A DNA stretch of 64,000 nt from the NCBI RefSeq assembly GCF_000382205.1, contig NZ_KB907793.1, positions 1 to 64,000 on the forward strand. Reading direction: 5' to 3'. The notes under the pieces are model-generated. The model was given only the letters and a program-made list of their open reading frames with translations. It was not told the DNA's origin and did not search any database. How positions within the stretch are numbered: the stretch's first letter is position 1; the number at the start of each line of letters is the position of its first letter. The translations under genes were made by a program, and so were the position numbers. This stretch comes from Dyadobacter beijingensis DSM 21582 (GTDB lineage: Bacteria; Bacteroidota; Bacteroidia; Cytophagales; Spirosomataceae). Positions 8,415-17,936 of this stretch are shown here, one piece after another.

Positions 8415-9742
8415 TGAAAAACTTCAAAGAGATACTCTTCTACATATCCGTGTGCATTGGCCTCTCCATTTCAACCACGGCCTTTGCTGTAATTTCGGGA
8501 TTGTTTAAAAATGTAACGGGATTCTGGGCAGTCATTACGTTGCTGTTAGCCGGTACTTTTTGCCTTGTTATTTCCAATTCAGTGGCAGTCCTTGCGAGTA
8601 TTTATCCAACGGCTCCGGGCATACGAACTTATCTTAAGAAAGCTTTCGGCGACAAAGTCTCTCTTTTTTTTGTCTTCCTATACTTGTCTTTTATAGTTAT
8701 GGTTGGGAGTGTTGAGAGCTATATGTTCAGTGTTGTGCTAAAATATTTTGTACCGGGAGTACCGTCTATTTTGGTGATTTTCTGCATTCTAGCCTTCGTG
8801 GTATCTGTCAACTGTTACGGGATAGAGTTGCCGAGAGGATTACAGATGTTCTCGACATACGTCCTGTTTGCGGGACTAGCTATCCTGAGTATTGCGGGTA
8901 TTATCAATGCTCAGAATATAATAGAGGCGTTCAGGACCTCGGCTGCCGAGGTGGAACAATGGACAAAAGTTCCTGGTTCGGTCGGAATGGCCATATTTCT
9001 GTTTGTTGGTTTTGAGTGGGTGACGCCTATGGGTTTTGGTGCCGGATCATACAAATGGAAAATACCGCTGTCTATGCCTCTTGCCATATTACTTAACATG
9101 CTTTTGTACACCGGCTTTGCATTCGGCCTGCACTTGACGCTTACGCAGGAAGTTATTGCTGCGGGGACGACACCGCAAATTCTCTTTGCAGTCGAGACCT
9201 TTGGTACTACGGGGGCTTACGCCGGGTTGCTATTGTCGGCCCTAGCCATTATCTCCACATTTAATGCCGGTGTGATGGGCGGAGCGAGGTTTATTTTCGC
9301 CCTGGGCAGGGAAGGGAATCTGCCTAAATGGACCACCAAAATTTCATTAACTACCGGTGTGCCTGTCGGCGCTATAATTACCCTCGGAAGCGTCGTTTTT
9401 ATTTGTTCTTTTTTTGTGGTGAGTTTTGGACTGGAGCTAACCTTTGCAGTAGTCGGATCTGCGATCATTTGCTTCGTGTATGCGATGTTGATGCTCGCGT
9501 TAATCAGGTTGAACATTGAGCAGAAGAGGAGTGACCTGCTGTTTAAATCTAAAATATCCAGGCCTGTTCAATGGTTTTTTGTAGCGTTGCTGCCCATTCT
9601 CGGAATACTCTCACTATTCTCGATTCCCGGAATTTATGCTTCGGCAGTAGTCTGCTTTGTTTTAGTCATAGTGGCTGCATCAATTTTTGTGAAACTGGTC
9701 GGCTTTAAAAAGGAGAAGAGGCTGGTCAGTAGCGGTCAGTAG
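8414..9742 (+). CDS. APC-superfamily amino-acid/polyamine permease
   Basis: A 442-residue inner-membrane transporter with about twelve hydrophobic segments. The first helix region (ICIGLSISTTAFAVISGLFKNVTG) and the later FIFALGREGNLPKW loop are APC family marks. It would exchange or import amino acids, or export an amino-acid-like product. ATG 8414 is used because it overlaps the stop of the SCP2 gene; an in-frame GTG at 8411 is less likely. It lies directly upstream of the chorismate enzymes, which suggests it supplies an amino acid precursor or exports the product. Confidence 0.85.
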   Translation: MKNFKEILFYISVCIGLSISTTAFAVISGLFKNVTGFWAVITLLLAGTFCLVISNSVAVLASIYPTAPGIRTYLKKAFGDKVSLFFVFLYLSFIVMVGSVESYMFSVVLKYFVPGVPSILVIFCILAFVVSVNCYGIELPRGLQMFSTYVLFAGLAILSIAGIINAQNIIEAFRTSAAEVEQWTKVPGSVGMAIFLFVGFEWVTPMGFGAGSYKWKIPLSMPLAILLNMLLYTGFAFGLHLTLTQEVIAAGTTPQILFAVETFGTTGAYAGLLLSALAIISTFNAGVMGGARFIFALGREGNLPKWTTKISLTTGVPVGAIITLGSVVFICSFFVVSFGLELTFAVVGSAIICFVYAMLMLALIRLNIEQKRSDLLFKSKISRPVQWFFVALLPILGILSLFSIPGIYASAVVCFVLVIVAASIFVKLVGFKKEKRLVSSGQ

Positions 9743-9875
9743 AGATTTTGAAGATTTTTATTTTCCACCTTTCCGTCTGTGTTCGTTATGCGACGGGATA
9801 GGTTTCCGGTCTGGAAATGGCAGGTGGTATGCGTGTGCATTGGCTAAGAAATTACCTTATATCAGAACTAAACGT

Positions 9876-12011
9876 ATGAAAACGCTGCTGATTGACAACT
9901 ACGATTCGTACTCCCATATTTTAGCTGATTACATCTGGCGGTGTAGTGACGCGAAGCCCATCGTGGTTAAAAATGATTCACTTTCATTAGAAGAGATCAA
10001 GTATCTGGAATTCGACAACATTGTTATTTCGCCAGGGCCAGGTCATCCGGATAAGCAGGAGGATTTCGGGGTGTGCAGGGAATTGATGAACTATTTTAGC
10101 GACGTACCCATTTTGGGCGTTTGTCTCGGACACCAGGGAATGGGATCAGTTTTCGGGTTAAAAGTCAAACATGCTCCTTCGGTGATGCATGGGAAATACT
10201 CTGACGTCCTACTCGCGGAGAACGAGCTATTCAATGGTATGAAACAGGCGATCAAGGTAGTGAGGTATCATTCACTTATCCTCGAAGACGATGTGTCTAA
10301 TAGTTGCGTCGAGGTGATAGCCCGGGTCCGTGAAACGGGTGATATAATGGGTATTAAGATCAAGGATCGCCCATACTATGGCGTGCAGTTTCACCCCGAA
10401 TCGGTGGGAACGGAAGATGGGCTTAAAATTATCAGTAATTTCATTGAGATATGCAAGCAAACCGGAAATGCGATTCGGAGAGATAAGGAAGGGAAAGATA
10501 ACATGTTTGTGTTTACGGAAATCGCAACAAAGCTTGATTGCGAGCAGATTTTTACCAGGCTATACAAAGATCTGAAGTATGCTTTTTGGCTGGATTCAAG
10601 CCAGTTGGGGTTAAACGGGTCCTATTCTATCCTGGGCACGAGCGACTATATCATCGAATGCGACAAGGATAATAATACTGTTGTACATAGAGATCCTGCA
10701 AGCGGGGAGTTTCAAAGGGCTGTTTCATTTGGGGAGGATCCTTTTGACCTGCTTAACAGGAATCTTCAAAAGTCAGTAAACGTGCCTGCGGATTTTCCTT
10801 TTTCTTTCGTTGGAGGGCTGCTTGGATTTTTTAGCTACGAAGCAAAGCGTTGGACGAGCTACGGGGAGTCTAGCTTTCCAAAAGGGGAAAGGTCGAGAGA
10901 CATTGTTTTTATGCGAGTGGAAGAATTCCTCCTGGTGGATCATGTAACCGGACGAACTTTTGCATGCAGTATCGAATGCGGATCCGGACAACATGCAGGC
11001 TATGCAAGCGCCATTCAGGAAGTTTTGCAGGAAGCGCAAATCTCTTTTGAGAAGTATAAAGTGCTCGCAAAAAGTGGCAGGGGGAACCTCGTTGACCCTG
11101 AGGAGGTGGAGGTTAGGATGAAATTTTCGCAGCAGGAATACAAGCACAAAATCGAGCAGGTGTTCGAAGAGTTGCGGAACGGCGAAAGTTACGAAGTTTG
11201 TCTCACGAATTACTTCGAAGCAAACGTTTCTGTCGATCCGTATATGCTATACCGTGTGCTTCGGTTGGTTAATCCCGCACCCTTCAGCGCATATTTGAGA
11301 TTTGGAAGTGACGCGATACTTTCTTCGTCCCCGGAACGGTTCATAAGCCTCGATGCAAGCAGACGAATAGTTTGCGAACCGATTAAAGGAACGCGGAAAA
11401 GAGGGAGTACCACATGGGAGAATGAGCTGATAAAGGAAGAATTGTTAAGTAGTGAAAAGGATCATGCCGAATTGCTGATGATTACCGATCTTATCCGTAA
11501 CGACCTTGCGAAGGTCAGTAAAAGAGGGTCGGTTGAGGTTACAAAGCTGGTAAGGGCTACCGAATATGCCACTGTAATTCAGCTATCTTCCGTTATCCAG
11601 TCTGAATTCTGTGAGAACAGGAGCATCATCGATTTGTTCAAGAATGTATTCCCGGGAGGGTCGATCACCGGAGCCCCTAAAATGAGGACTTGTGAAATTA
11701 TAGATCGCCTTGAAGAGCGTGAACGAGGCGTGTACACCGGTTGTATTGGCTATTTCTCTTATAACGATACAATGGATTTCAATATAGCAATCCGCACCAT
11801 TGAATATAAAAACGGCCGAGTGTCTTTCGGAAGCGGCGGAGCGATCATCATCGATTCTGACCCGGAGGCCGAATTTCAGGAAATCCTGACAAAAGCATAC
11901 GCAATGATTAAGGCCATTAACCTTGCAGAGCATGGACGCTTCGAAAATCATGAATTAGTCCGGGAAATGTCGGAGGTTGAAGATTACGAGATGGTTACGC
12001 GCAACAATTGA
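9876..12011 (+). CDS. pabAB: Aminodeoxychorismate synthase, fused PabA-PabB
   Basis: A 711-residue two-domain enzyme converting chorismate plus glutamine to 4-amino-4-deoxychorismate. Residues 1-195 are a class I glutamine amidotransferase (LLIDNYDSY, GPGPGHP, nucleophile Cys83 in GVCLGHQG, RYHSL, FHPES). Residues about 210-690 are the chorismate-binding component (FVGGLLGFFSYE, SSSPERF, PGGSITGAPKMR). The key motif reads PIKGT: PabB-type enzymes carry this Lys, where TrpE has PIAGT, so ADC rather than anthranilate is the expected product. The GATase-first fusion resembles plant and fungal PabAB. No PabC lyase lies nearby, so ADC may be used directly. The start at 9876 (MKTLLIDNYDSY) is family-like. 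Confidence 0.88.
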   Translation: MKTLLIDNYDSYSHILADYIWRCSDAKPIVVKNDSLSLEEIKYLEFDNIVISPGPGHPDKQEDFGVCRELMNYFSDVPILGVCLGHQGMGSVFGLKVKHAPSVMHGKYSDVLLAENELFNGMKQAIKVVRYHSLILEDDVSNSCVEVIARVRETGDIMGIKIKDRPYYGVQFHPESVGTEDGLKIISNFIEICKQTGNAIRRDKEGKDNMFVFTEIATKLDCEQIFTRLYKDLKYAFWLDSSQLGLNGSYSILGTSDYIIECDKDNNTVVHRDPASGEFQRAVSFGEDPFDLLNRNLQKSVNVPADFPFSFVGGLLGFFSYEAKRWTSYGESSFPKGERSRDIVFMRVEEFLLVDHVTGRTFACSIECGSGQHAGYASAIQEVLQEAQISFEKYKVLAKSGRGNLVDPEEVEVRMKFSQQEYKHKIEQVFEELRNGESYEVCLTNYFEANVSVDPYMLYRVLRLVNPAPFSAYLRFGSDAILSSSPERFISLDASRRIVCEPIKGTRKRGSTTWENELIKEELLSSEKDHAELLMITDLIRNDLAKVSKRGSVEVTKLVRATEYATVIQLSSVIQSEFCENRSIIDLFKNVFPGGSITGAPKMRTCEIIDRLEERERGVYTGCIGYFSYNDTMDFNIAIRTIEYKNGRVSFGSGGAIIIDSDPEAEFQEILTKAYAMIKAINLAEHGRFENHELVREMSEVEDYEMVTRNN

Positions 12012-12156
12012 ATGAATTGCTAAACTCGACTATACAACCATGTGTACTGGAAGTAACCCTGTTTGTCCTAACCGATGTTGCTTGGGCTGTAACGTCAAAA
12101 CTCAACATAACGCCTGTCAAGAAGCCTTACAAGGGGAACATAACAATAATGTAACT

Positions 12157-13305
12157 ATGACGAATGTATCAGAACAACGCCTGATGGCTAAGGAATTACT
12201 AAGTGAATTTCAAATAACATCGCTGGAAAATTTACCCTTCCGACGACTTACCAATGATTATGAGAAGGAAGTTCCGTTAGATTTACTTTGTCAGTCTTTG
12301 CATGTAAGTAATCGGGCAGGAACAAACGCGAGGCTTCTGATGGGAAAAGGACAGTCCAGCTATTATCTGCATACAAATGAAACAATCATGGCGGAGATAG
12401 AGGCTGTTTTAAAGATCGGGATCGAAAAAGTGTTTTTACAAATAATTGCTTCAGACGAGAATCTATCGACTGCGGAAAAAATAGACGACTGCCGGAAGGT
12501 GATTGAGAAGGTTCGGGGTACTTTTGGCAACGATCTCGTGATTATGACCGATCCGCAGGGAGTTTGCTTCCGCGAGGACTTGAGGTGGGGAGTGAGTACC
12601 AACGAGAAAGAGATCGATGCGGAACGTACGCTGGATGTACTGATTCATACCGCAAGTAGCTTCGCCGATGCCGGAATCAATGCATTTATTACGATTGGCA
12701 GGGTGAATCATGAAGTAAAGGCAGTGAGGGAAGCATACAATCGGTTGTACCCAGGGGTGGATGTTTATTCTTTCTCAACGAATTCGGAAACTTCGAATGC
12801 CTATATTCAGGAAACAAAATATGATCCTGGCCTGGCTTTGACAGGGCAAAAAATACTGGTAGGGAATAAGCATGAAATGATCCTGAGAGCGCTTATCGAC
12901 GTTGCAGAGGGCACACAAATGATGCTGCAAAAGCCAATCGAAAGTTTTCATTTAGTAGAATATATTCGTTGCCTGATCGAAGAGGAAATTGCTCTGGAAA
13001 GCTTTCTGTCGAAACCTGTGGTGAAAAGACTGATAGAGGATAACAATTTGGCGGGAGATCTGTTTGTGGATACTTCAAGTTTGCTTTCAAACCTTAAAAA
13101 GGTGAAGCTGGGTGCCTACGAAGTATCCGGAACTTATATGATTTATAAAATGCTGGAAGAAAATCCATCCGTCTCCGAAAAGTTGATTTTCTCGCTACTG
13201 GATGAAATGTATAAGGGCTTTTGTTCCGCAGCCGGAAACTCGCTTGGGCTGTTGGTAGGAAGGAACATGAGCTGGTATGCCAGACTGGCTAAGGAGTATA
13301 AATAA
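12157..13305 (+). CDS. Degenerate porphobilinogen synthase (HemB)-like protein
   Basis: A 382-residue TIM-barrel protein of the HemB family. The alignable landmarks are VIMTDPQGV (strand before the metal site), VYSFSTNSETSNAY (first lysine region), QMMLQKPIESFHLVEYI (Schiff-base lysine region) and GAYEVSGTYMIYKM (the family's AYQVSGEYAMIK). Of the two active-site lysines of HemB only the second remains (Lys259); the first position is Asn209. The Cys/His zinc site is gone, and about 40 extra residues sit between 272 and 312. It therefore should not make porphobilinogen; a one-lysine aldolase-like or dehydratase reaction in the pathway is possible. The frame stays open upstream to ATG 12040, adding a Cys-rich 39-residue leader. 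Confidence 0.82.
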   Translation: MTNVSEQRLMAKELLSEFQITSLENLPFRRLTNDYEKEVPLDLLCQSLHVSNRAGTNARLLMGKGQSSYYLHTNETIMAEIEAVLKIGIEKVFLQIIASDENLSTAEKIDDCRKVIEKVRGTFGNDLVIMTDPQGVCFREDLRWGVSTNEKEIDAERTLDVLIHTASSFADAGINAFITIGRVNHEVKAVREAYNRLYPGVDVYSFSTNSETSNAYIQETKYDPGLALTGQKILVGNKHEMILRALIDVAEGTQMMLQKPIESFHLVEYIRCLIEEEIALESFLSKPVVKRLIEDNNLAGDLFVDTSSLLSNLKKVKLGAYEVSGTYMIYKMLEENPSVSEKLIFSLLDEMYKGFCSAAGNSLGLLVGRNMSWYARLAKEYK

Positions 13306-13329
13306 TCTTACCACAATTGACTGCCTGAT

Positions 13330-15267
13330 ATGAAGGACTTTTCGAAGGGACCATATTGCCTGATCCAAAAACAAGATGATGAATGTGTTTTATTGTTGAG
13401 GGGGAAAATGACCGAACTGGACAGTTTGGATCAAATTAAGAGATCTAGAAATAATAACACTGGCGAGACTATTTACTCCTCAATAAGTATTGTCCCTTTC
13501 TCGCAAGCCAGAGAGAAAGGTTACCCGGTAGTTGATGAAGGAGAGAAAATCTATTCCATCAATATCGAGGATACCGTAGAGATATTTACTCAGAATCTTT
13601 TCGATAAGATTGAATCGATGGAAATTTCGATCCGTTCGGAGATGAAATCTAACTATACTGAGCAGGAGTACGAAAACCTTGTCAGTAATATTATTGAGAA
13701 CGAAATTAAGAATGGTGAGGGGTGTAACTTTGTGATACCCAGAAGATTTGATGGTTTTGTTGACGACTTTGATGGAAGAAAGGCACTAAGCGTATTTAAG
13801 TCTTTACTGAAAAGGGACTACGGAACATATTGGAAATTCTTGTTTTTTACTGGCGAGAAATATTTTATTGGATCCACGCCAGAAAGACATATTGAAATTT
13901 CGAAAGGGAAAGTGAAGATGAATCCGATCAGCGGCACTTTTAGAAAGACAAAAAAGTATGATCGGAGAAAGCATTTTAAAGATGACCTGATCGGATTTCT
14001 GAGAGATGCAAAAGAGGTGAACGAACTCTTCATGGTGCTTGACGAGGAGCTCAAAATGATGACGAAAATGTGCAGCAAGGGAGGGAGTGTGTCTGGTCCG
14101 TTATTGAAGGAAATGTCGAGACTTATCCATACCGAATACCTTTTGGTCGGAGAAAGTAACAAGGATATTATCGATCTGCTTAGGGAGTCAATGTTTGCTG
14201 CTACTGTGACAGGGAGCCCGATCCGCAATGCTTTCGATGTAATTAAGAAATATGAGCCTGCTTCGAGAGGCTACTATGGATCGGCGATCGTGTTGGTTGG
14301 CGCTGACGAGGAGGGCCAGGAATTTCTCGATTCTCCTATTCTCATTAGGACGTTGGAAATACAAAAAGATGGACACTTCTCTGCGCAAGTAGGAGCGACT
14401 CTTGTCCGCGACTCAATTCCGGCGAACGAACTGGACGAAACGAGATACAAGCTTGGTGCAGTGATGGATAGTTTGCTGAACAGCAGCCCCAAAGACACTA
14501 ATGATCGCTTGATTCCTCTTGTTCTGAATGATGATGATATACATTATATTCTGAATGAGCGGAACCAAAACCTTTCGAATTTCTGGTTTCGTTCCCAAGG
14601 CAGCGTAGCACACTCGGCATCATTGTCAGGAACGAGTATAGTGATAATCGACAATGACGACGATTTCGTTCATATGCTCGCTCATATGTTTAATCAATTG
14701 GGGGCTTCATCACGAATTGTGCCGTACAATGAATTTTCGTTGGAACGGGAACCCGCTGATCTGTATGTGGTTGGTCCAGGTCCCGGCAATCCAAATGACC
14801 TGACAAGTGACAAGATATCATCTAATCTCAGGCATATCGAAGCGTTGGTGAAACAGCAAAAAAAGATGCTCTGTATCTGTCTGGGCCATCAAATTCTTAG
14901 CAAATACATTGGACTGGATGTGGTAAGAAAGGATATCCCTTCGCAAGGAGTACAAAAAGAGATTACGTTATTTGGTGAAAGGGAGATTGTCGGATTCTAT
15001 AACACATTTGTGCCAATAAAAAGCAGATACCTCTCGGGCGTTGAATTTTCGCTCGAAACAAATTCGGATGAAGTGTTGGCTATGCAAAGTGAAAATTGGC
15101 GAAGCTTTCAATTCCATCCGGAATCTATTCTTACAAAAAATGGAATAGATATCCTCAAGAGATCCGTCACGCAATTGCTGTGTAAACACATGATCCTACC
15201 GGAATCCGGTGATCTGGTTGCTGAAAATTTTGTCATACAAGCTGTTAGAAATCACAATGTCGAATAA
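13330..15267 (+). CDS. phzE: 2-amino-2-desoxyisochorismate (ADIC) synthase, PhzE type
   Basis: A 645-residue fusion in PhzE order: chorismate-binding domain first (about 20-395), class I glutamine amidotransferase last (about 435-635). Diagnostic stretches are GSTPERHIEI, MNPISGTFRKT, VLDEELKMMTKMC, HTEYLLVGES, VTGSPIRNAF, RGYYGSAIVL, then GPGPGNP, CICLGHQIL (nucleophile Cys), QGVQKEITLFG, VGFYNTF and FHPESIL. PhzE converts chorismate and glutamine to ADIC, the first step of phenazine and some enediyne aromatic moieties. No PhzD, PhzF, PhzA/B or PhzG is present, so the product is not a phenazine by the standard route. It begins 24 bp after the HemB-like gene, and its end overlaps the KASIII-like gene by 11 bp. 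Confidence 0.9.
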   Translation: MKDFSKGPYCLIQKQDDECVLLLRGKMTELDSLDQIKRSRNNNTGETIYSSISIVPFSQAREKGYPVVDEGEKIYSINIEDTVEIFTQNLFDKIESMEISIRSEMKSNYTEQEYENLVSNIIENEIKNGEGCNFVIPRRFDGFVDDFDGRKALSVFKSLLKRDYGTYWKFLFFTGEKYFIGSTPERHIEISKGKVKMNPISGTFRKTKKYDRRKHFKDDLIGFLRDAKEVNELFMVLDEELKMMTKMCSKGGSVSGPLLKEMSRLIHTEYLLVGESNKDIIDLLRESMFAATVTGSPIRNAFDVIKKYEPASRGYYGSAIVLVGADEEGQEFLDSPILIRTLEIQKDGHFSAQVGATLVRDSIPANELDETRYKLGAVMDSLLNSSPKDTNDRLIPLVLNDDDIHYILNERNQNLSNFWFRSQGSVAHSASLSGTSIVIIDNDDDFVHMLAHMFNQLGASSRIVPYNEFSLEREPADLYVVGPGPGNPNDLTSDKISSNLRHIEALVKQQKKMLCICLGHQILSKYIGLDVVRKDIPSQGVQKEITLFGEREIVGFYNTFVPIKSRYLSGVEFSLETNSDEVLAMQSENWRSFQFHPESILTKNGIDILKRSVTQLLCKHMILPESGDLVAENFVIQAVRNHNVE

Positions 15268-16156
15268 TTTGTTTGTCTCCAATATTGCATATAGAACCGG
15301 AAGGCCGTTTCCCATCAGTTCTATTGACGGGCCGTTTGAGGAAACCATATCTATCCTGGAAAGTACCGGTTTAAACTGCTATTGTAAATCGGATATTTCT
15401 GTCACTGACATGGCACGCGCATGTGTCGAGGAGACTTTGAGTAAAGGTAGCTTTGATCCCGGAGATTTTGGAGTACTGTTATATGCTGCCAATAATCTGA
15501 CACTCAGGTCTTCTGATTTAGTCTACCCTGAATTTGATCGCATTCTTCGCGACTTTAATTTAACAAAAGCATATGTGCATGGCACGTTTATGTCAAATTG
15601 TGCCAACCTCGCCAGTGCATTGCAAATAGGAAGGGCTTTATTGGCTACGTCGGAACTGCCTCATATTGTGATTGTCCTTTCAGACCGGATTGAAAACAGT
15701 GCCGATCGATTTATGAACTCAGCGGAGTCGATACTGAGCGATGGTGCCGTATCCTTTGTCCTAAGTCGCGAAAAAGGGGAGTTTAAGTTAAAAGACCTTA
15801 CATTGAGAAATGACCTTGAATATCTCAGCAAGACATATGATATCATATCATACTTTAAGAAGAACACCGATCATATGAAAGAGATTTGGAAAGTTATTTC
15901 GCCGGAAAGAAAATTTGAAAAAGTGTTCTTTCCAAATTATAGCTTGCTCGCGCAGCGAGGCTTTAAATCGCAACTTGGATTAACTTCCGATCAACTTTAT
16001 CTGGAAAACCTGAGCAAGCTGGGGCATGTATTCGCCTGTGACGTGTTTATCAATTTTGTAGATTATTTAAAAAGCAGGAACTCCGATGGCCGTGATTCAT
16101 TCGCGTTCTTCACGATCGGTAACTACCGGTGGGGCTCGTTTGTTTTGGAGCCTTAG
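15257..16156 (+). CDS. KASIII (FabH)-like acyl-transfer or condensing enzyme with altered triad
   Basis: A 299-residue thiolase-fold protein. Cys115 in FMSNCANLASAL is the acyl-accepting cysteine, and DGAVSFVL is the usual loop. At the position of FabH's catalytic His (HQANxRI) it reads FFPNYSL (Asn227), and at the FabH Asn position (GNTSAAS) it reads GHVFACD (His257), so His and Asn appear exchanged. KASIII relatives can act as acyltransferases to O, N or S acceptors instead of condensing malonyl-ACP. ATG 15257 overlaps the end of the ADIC synthase gene, implying translational coupling. It probably works with the carrier protein at 20808. Confidence 0.78.
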   Translation: MSNNLFVSNIAYRTGRPFPISSIDGPFEETISILESTGLNCYCKSDISVTDMARACVEETLSKGSFDPGDFGVLLYAANNLTLRSSDLVYPEFDRILRDFNLTKAYVHGTFMSNCANLASALQIGRALLATSELPHIVIVLSDRIENSADRFMNSAESILSDGAVSFVLSREKGEFKLKDLTLRNDLEYLSKTYDIISYFKKNTDHMKEIWKVISPERKFEKVFFPNYSLLAQRGFKSQLGLTSDQLYLENLSKLGHVFACDVFINFVDYLKSRNSDGRDSFAFFTIGNYRWGSFVLEP

Positions 16157-16227
16157 TTGGGTGGATAGTTCTTTGATGTATAGAATAATGTGGATGCTGA
16201 TATTTACCCCCAAAGCACAATGAATTT

Positions 16228-17838
16228 ATGGAAAATCTGTTCAGAAACATCGCCTGTAATCATTATAATTCAATTACATTTAAATGCTTGGATGGGAGTT
16301 TTTCGAAGAAGAGTTACGCGGAGCTGTATGGTGATCTCAGAATATTGCTTACGAACGAAAACTTCGCCCCAACAGGAGGGGGGCAGTCTGCGGCATTAAT
16401 TATAGGAAGGCCATCTTATCAATGGTTGTTGGCGGCTATTGCCTGCATGTATACGAAGCGGACCATCATCGCGTTGCCGGAAGGTTTAAGTGAGCAGGAT
16501 ATAGAGGATAATCTTTTGTTTTCGGACCTGTCGTTCGATCTCGTTTTTGCCGATAAGGAATTGGCGGATAGCAGGGCCTTTACGGGTGTTCGCACGATTC
16601 TGCTCAATACCGCTGATACGCCTGTTATGCGTGATCCGGCAACGGAATTGCACAGTATCGAGCCCGAGAATCCATTTGTAGATATCATCGCGTTCTCATC
16701 TGGCACAACCGCATCCAGGACCTTGAAGGCATTTCACCTCTATGGAGACAGGATCATGAATCATATTGGCGGCTATGTCAGGAACTTCAACCTCACCCGC
16801 GATGACAATTGGGTTGTTTGTCACTCTTTCTCCCATATTGTACATTTTGAATACGCATTGGGCGGGTTGATTTTTGGCTATAATGTAAGCTTGATTGATC
16901 CGATTGATCTGGTATTGAGAGGAAAGCAATTTAATCCGTCGGCTCTTGTTACCGTCCCCGGAATATATGAGCAGATTTATGAGCAGATCCGGCGGAAAAT
17001 AAGGACGGATAACAAAAAAATGACCCTGCTCGCCGAAGCGGAGAACGACACCTATACAGAGCAGAACTTACGAAAGTGGGTCAATGTGCTTCAACAAGAG
17101 TGCGCAGAATGTAAAGAATACCTTGGAGGCAAGCTGAAAGTGATGATCATCGGAGCTGCCCCCAGCAGACTCAACTTAAAGAAAATGTTTCAGTTTCTGG
17201 GCTATCCGATCTTTGAGGGATATGGTATGACGGAGATCGGTATGATAAGTTGCAATGTGCCCGGGGCGGAAAAGTTAGGGACGGTCGGGATAGCATTTGA
17301 GGGGATTAGTCTGAATTTGGCGGATGATAATGTGTTGTTGGTAAAGTCGGAATTCCGGTGCGCAGACAAGTATTTGCATGAGCAAGCCAATTCGGACACT
17401 TTTATTGGTAATGGCTGGATAAACACCGGTGATTTTGCTTCCATTGACCATGAGAAATTTGTAACTATTGAAGGGCGGAAAAAGGAGGTCATCATATCCG
17501 ATAGGGGGAAGAATATTATACCGGAAAGGATTGAAGAAAGGATCGCTGAAATTGGGGGAGTGGAGCATTGCCTGGTTTACGGGGACAACAAACCTTATCT
17601 GATTGCCCTGGTGTTTGTGAAAACACTTGAGACATTCGATCAGGGATACCTTGAAAGCGCGCTTACAAAGATAAATGAGACGCTTCCACAGCATGAGAAA
17701 GTAATCGATTTCCTGTTGTTACGGAACGAACTTTCGGAGGAGAATCAGATGATTACAAGATCGCATAAAATCAGACGAAAAATGGTGTATGGGCGATATC
17801 AGGAAGAGATCGAGGGCTTGTATCAAATGGTGAAATAG
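16228..17838 (+). CDS. AMP-forming acyl-CoA/acyl-ACP ligase
   Basis: A 536-residue ANL-superfamily adenylating enzyme. The P-loop equivalent is IIAFSSGTTASRTLKAF; then come YGMTEIGMIS (the A5 motif), NTGDFASID (the Asp contacting the AMP ribose), the hinge EGRKKEVIISDRGKNIIPERIEE and a C-terminal region with SHKIRRK. It resembles long-chain acyl-CoA synthetases more than aryl ligases. It would activate a fatty or aryl acid with ATP and load it onto CoA or the cluster's carrier protein, feeding the KASIII-like or N-acyltransferase steps. It starts 71 bp after the KASIII-like gene. The acyl substrate is unknown. Confidence 0.85.
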   Translation: MENLFRNIACNHYNSITFKCLDGSFSKKSYAELYGDLRILLTNENFAPTGGGQSAALIIGRPSYQWLLAAIACMYTKRTIIALPEGLSEQDIEDNLLFSDLSFDLVFADKELADSRAFTGVRTILLNTADTPVMRDPATELHSIEPENPFVDIIAFSSGTTASRTLKAFHLYGDRIMNHIGGYVRNFNLTRDDNWVVCHSFSHIVHFEYALGGLIFGYNVSLIDPIDLVLRGKQFNPSALVTVPGIYEQIYEQIRRKIRTDNKKMTLLAEAENDTYTEQNLRKWVNVLQQECAECKEYLGGKLKVMIIGAAPSRLNLKKMFQFLGYPIFEGYGMTEIGMISCNVPGAEKLGTVGIAFEGISLNLADDNVLLVKSEFRCADKYLHEQANSDTFIGNGWINTGDFASIDHEKFVTIEGRKKEVIISDRGKNIIPERIEERIAEIGGVEHCLVYGDNKPYLIALVFVKTLETFDQGYLESALTKINETLPQHEKVIDFLLLRNELSEENQMITRSHKIRRKMVYGRYQEEIEGLYQMVK

Positions 17839-17936
17839 TATGCTTTCGGTGTGTCTCAATTATGTATGCGCAGCTATGCCGCCTCCATTTGAACTAGCCG
17901 GTCTAAGATAAGTTTACCATTATTTTTATTAGAAAT

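Noticed and set aside
9876..12011. Reading the fused enzyme as anthranilate synthase (TrpE/TrpG)
   Set aside because: The component I domain has PIKGT rather than the PIAGT of TrpE, the amidotransferase carries PabA-type RYHSL, and no other trp gene is adjacent. ADC synthase fits better.
12040..12080. Possible tRNA 3' end (translated TGSNPVCPNR-like pattern) between the ADC synthase and HemB-like genes
   Set aside because: The translated phrase resembles mis-translated tRNA tails, but I find no T-stem pairing (no partner for CCCTG), no T-loop consensus and no acceptor-stem partner upstream. At most it is a relic.
12157..13305. Ordinary heme-biosynthesis hemB
   Set aside because: The first catalytic lysine is replaced by Asn, the zinc cysteines are gone and the neighbourhood is biosynthetic rather than heme-related.
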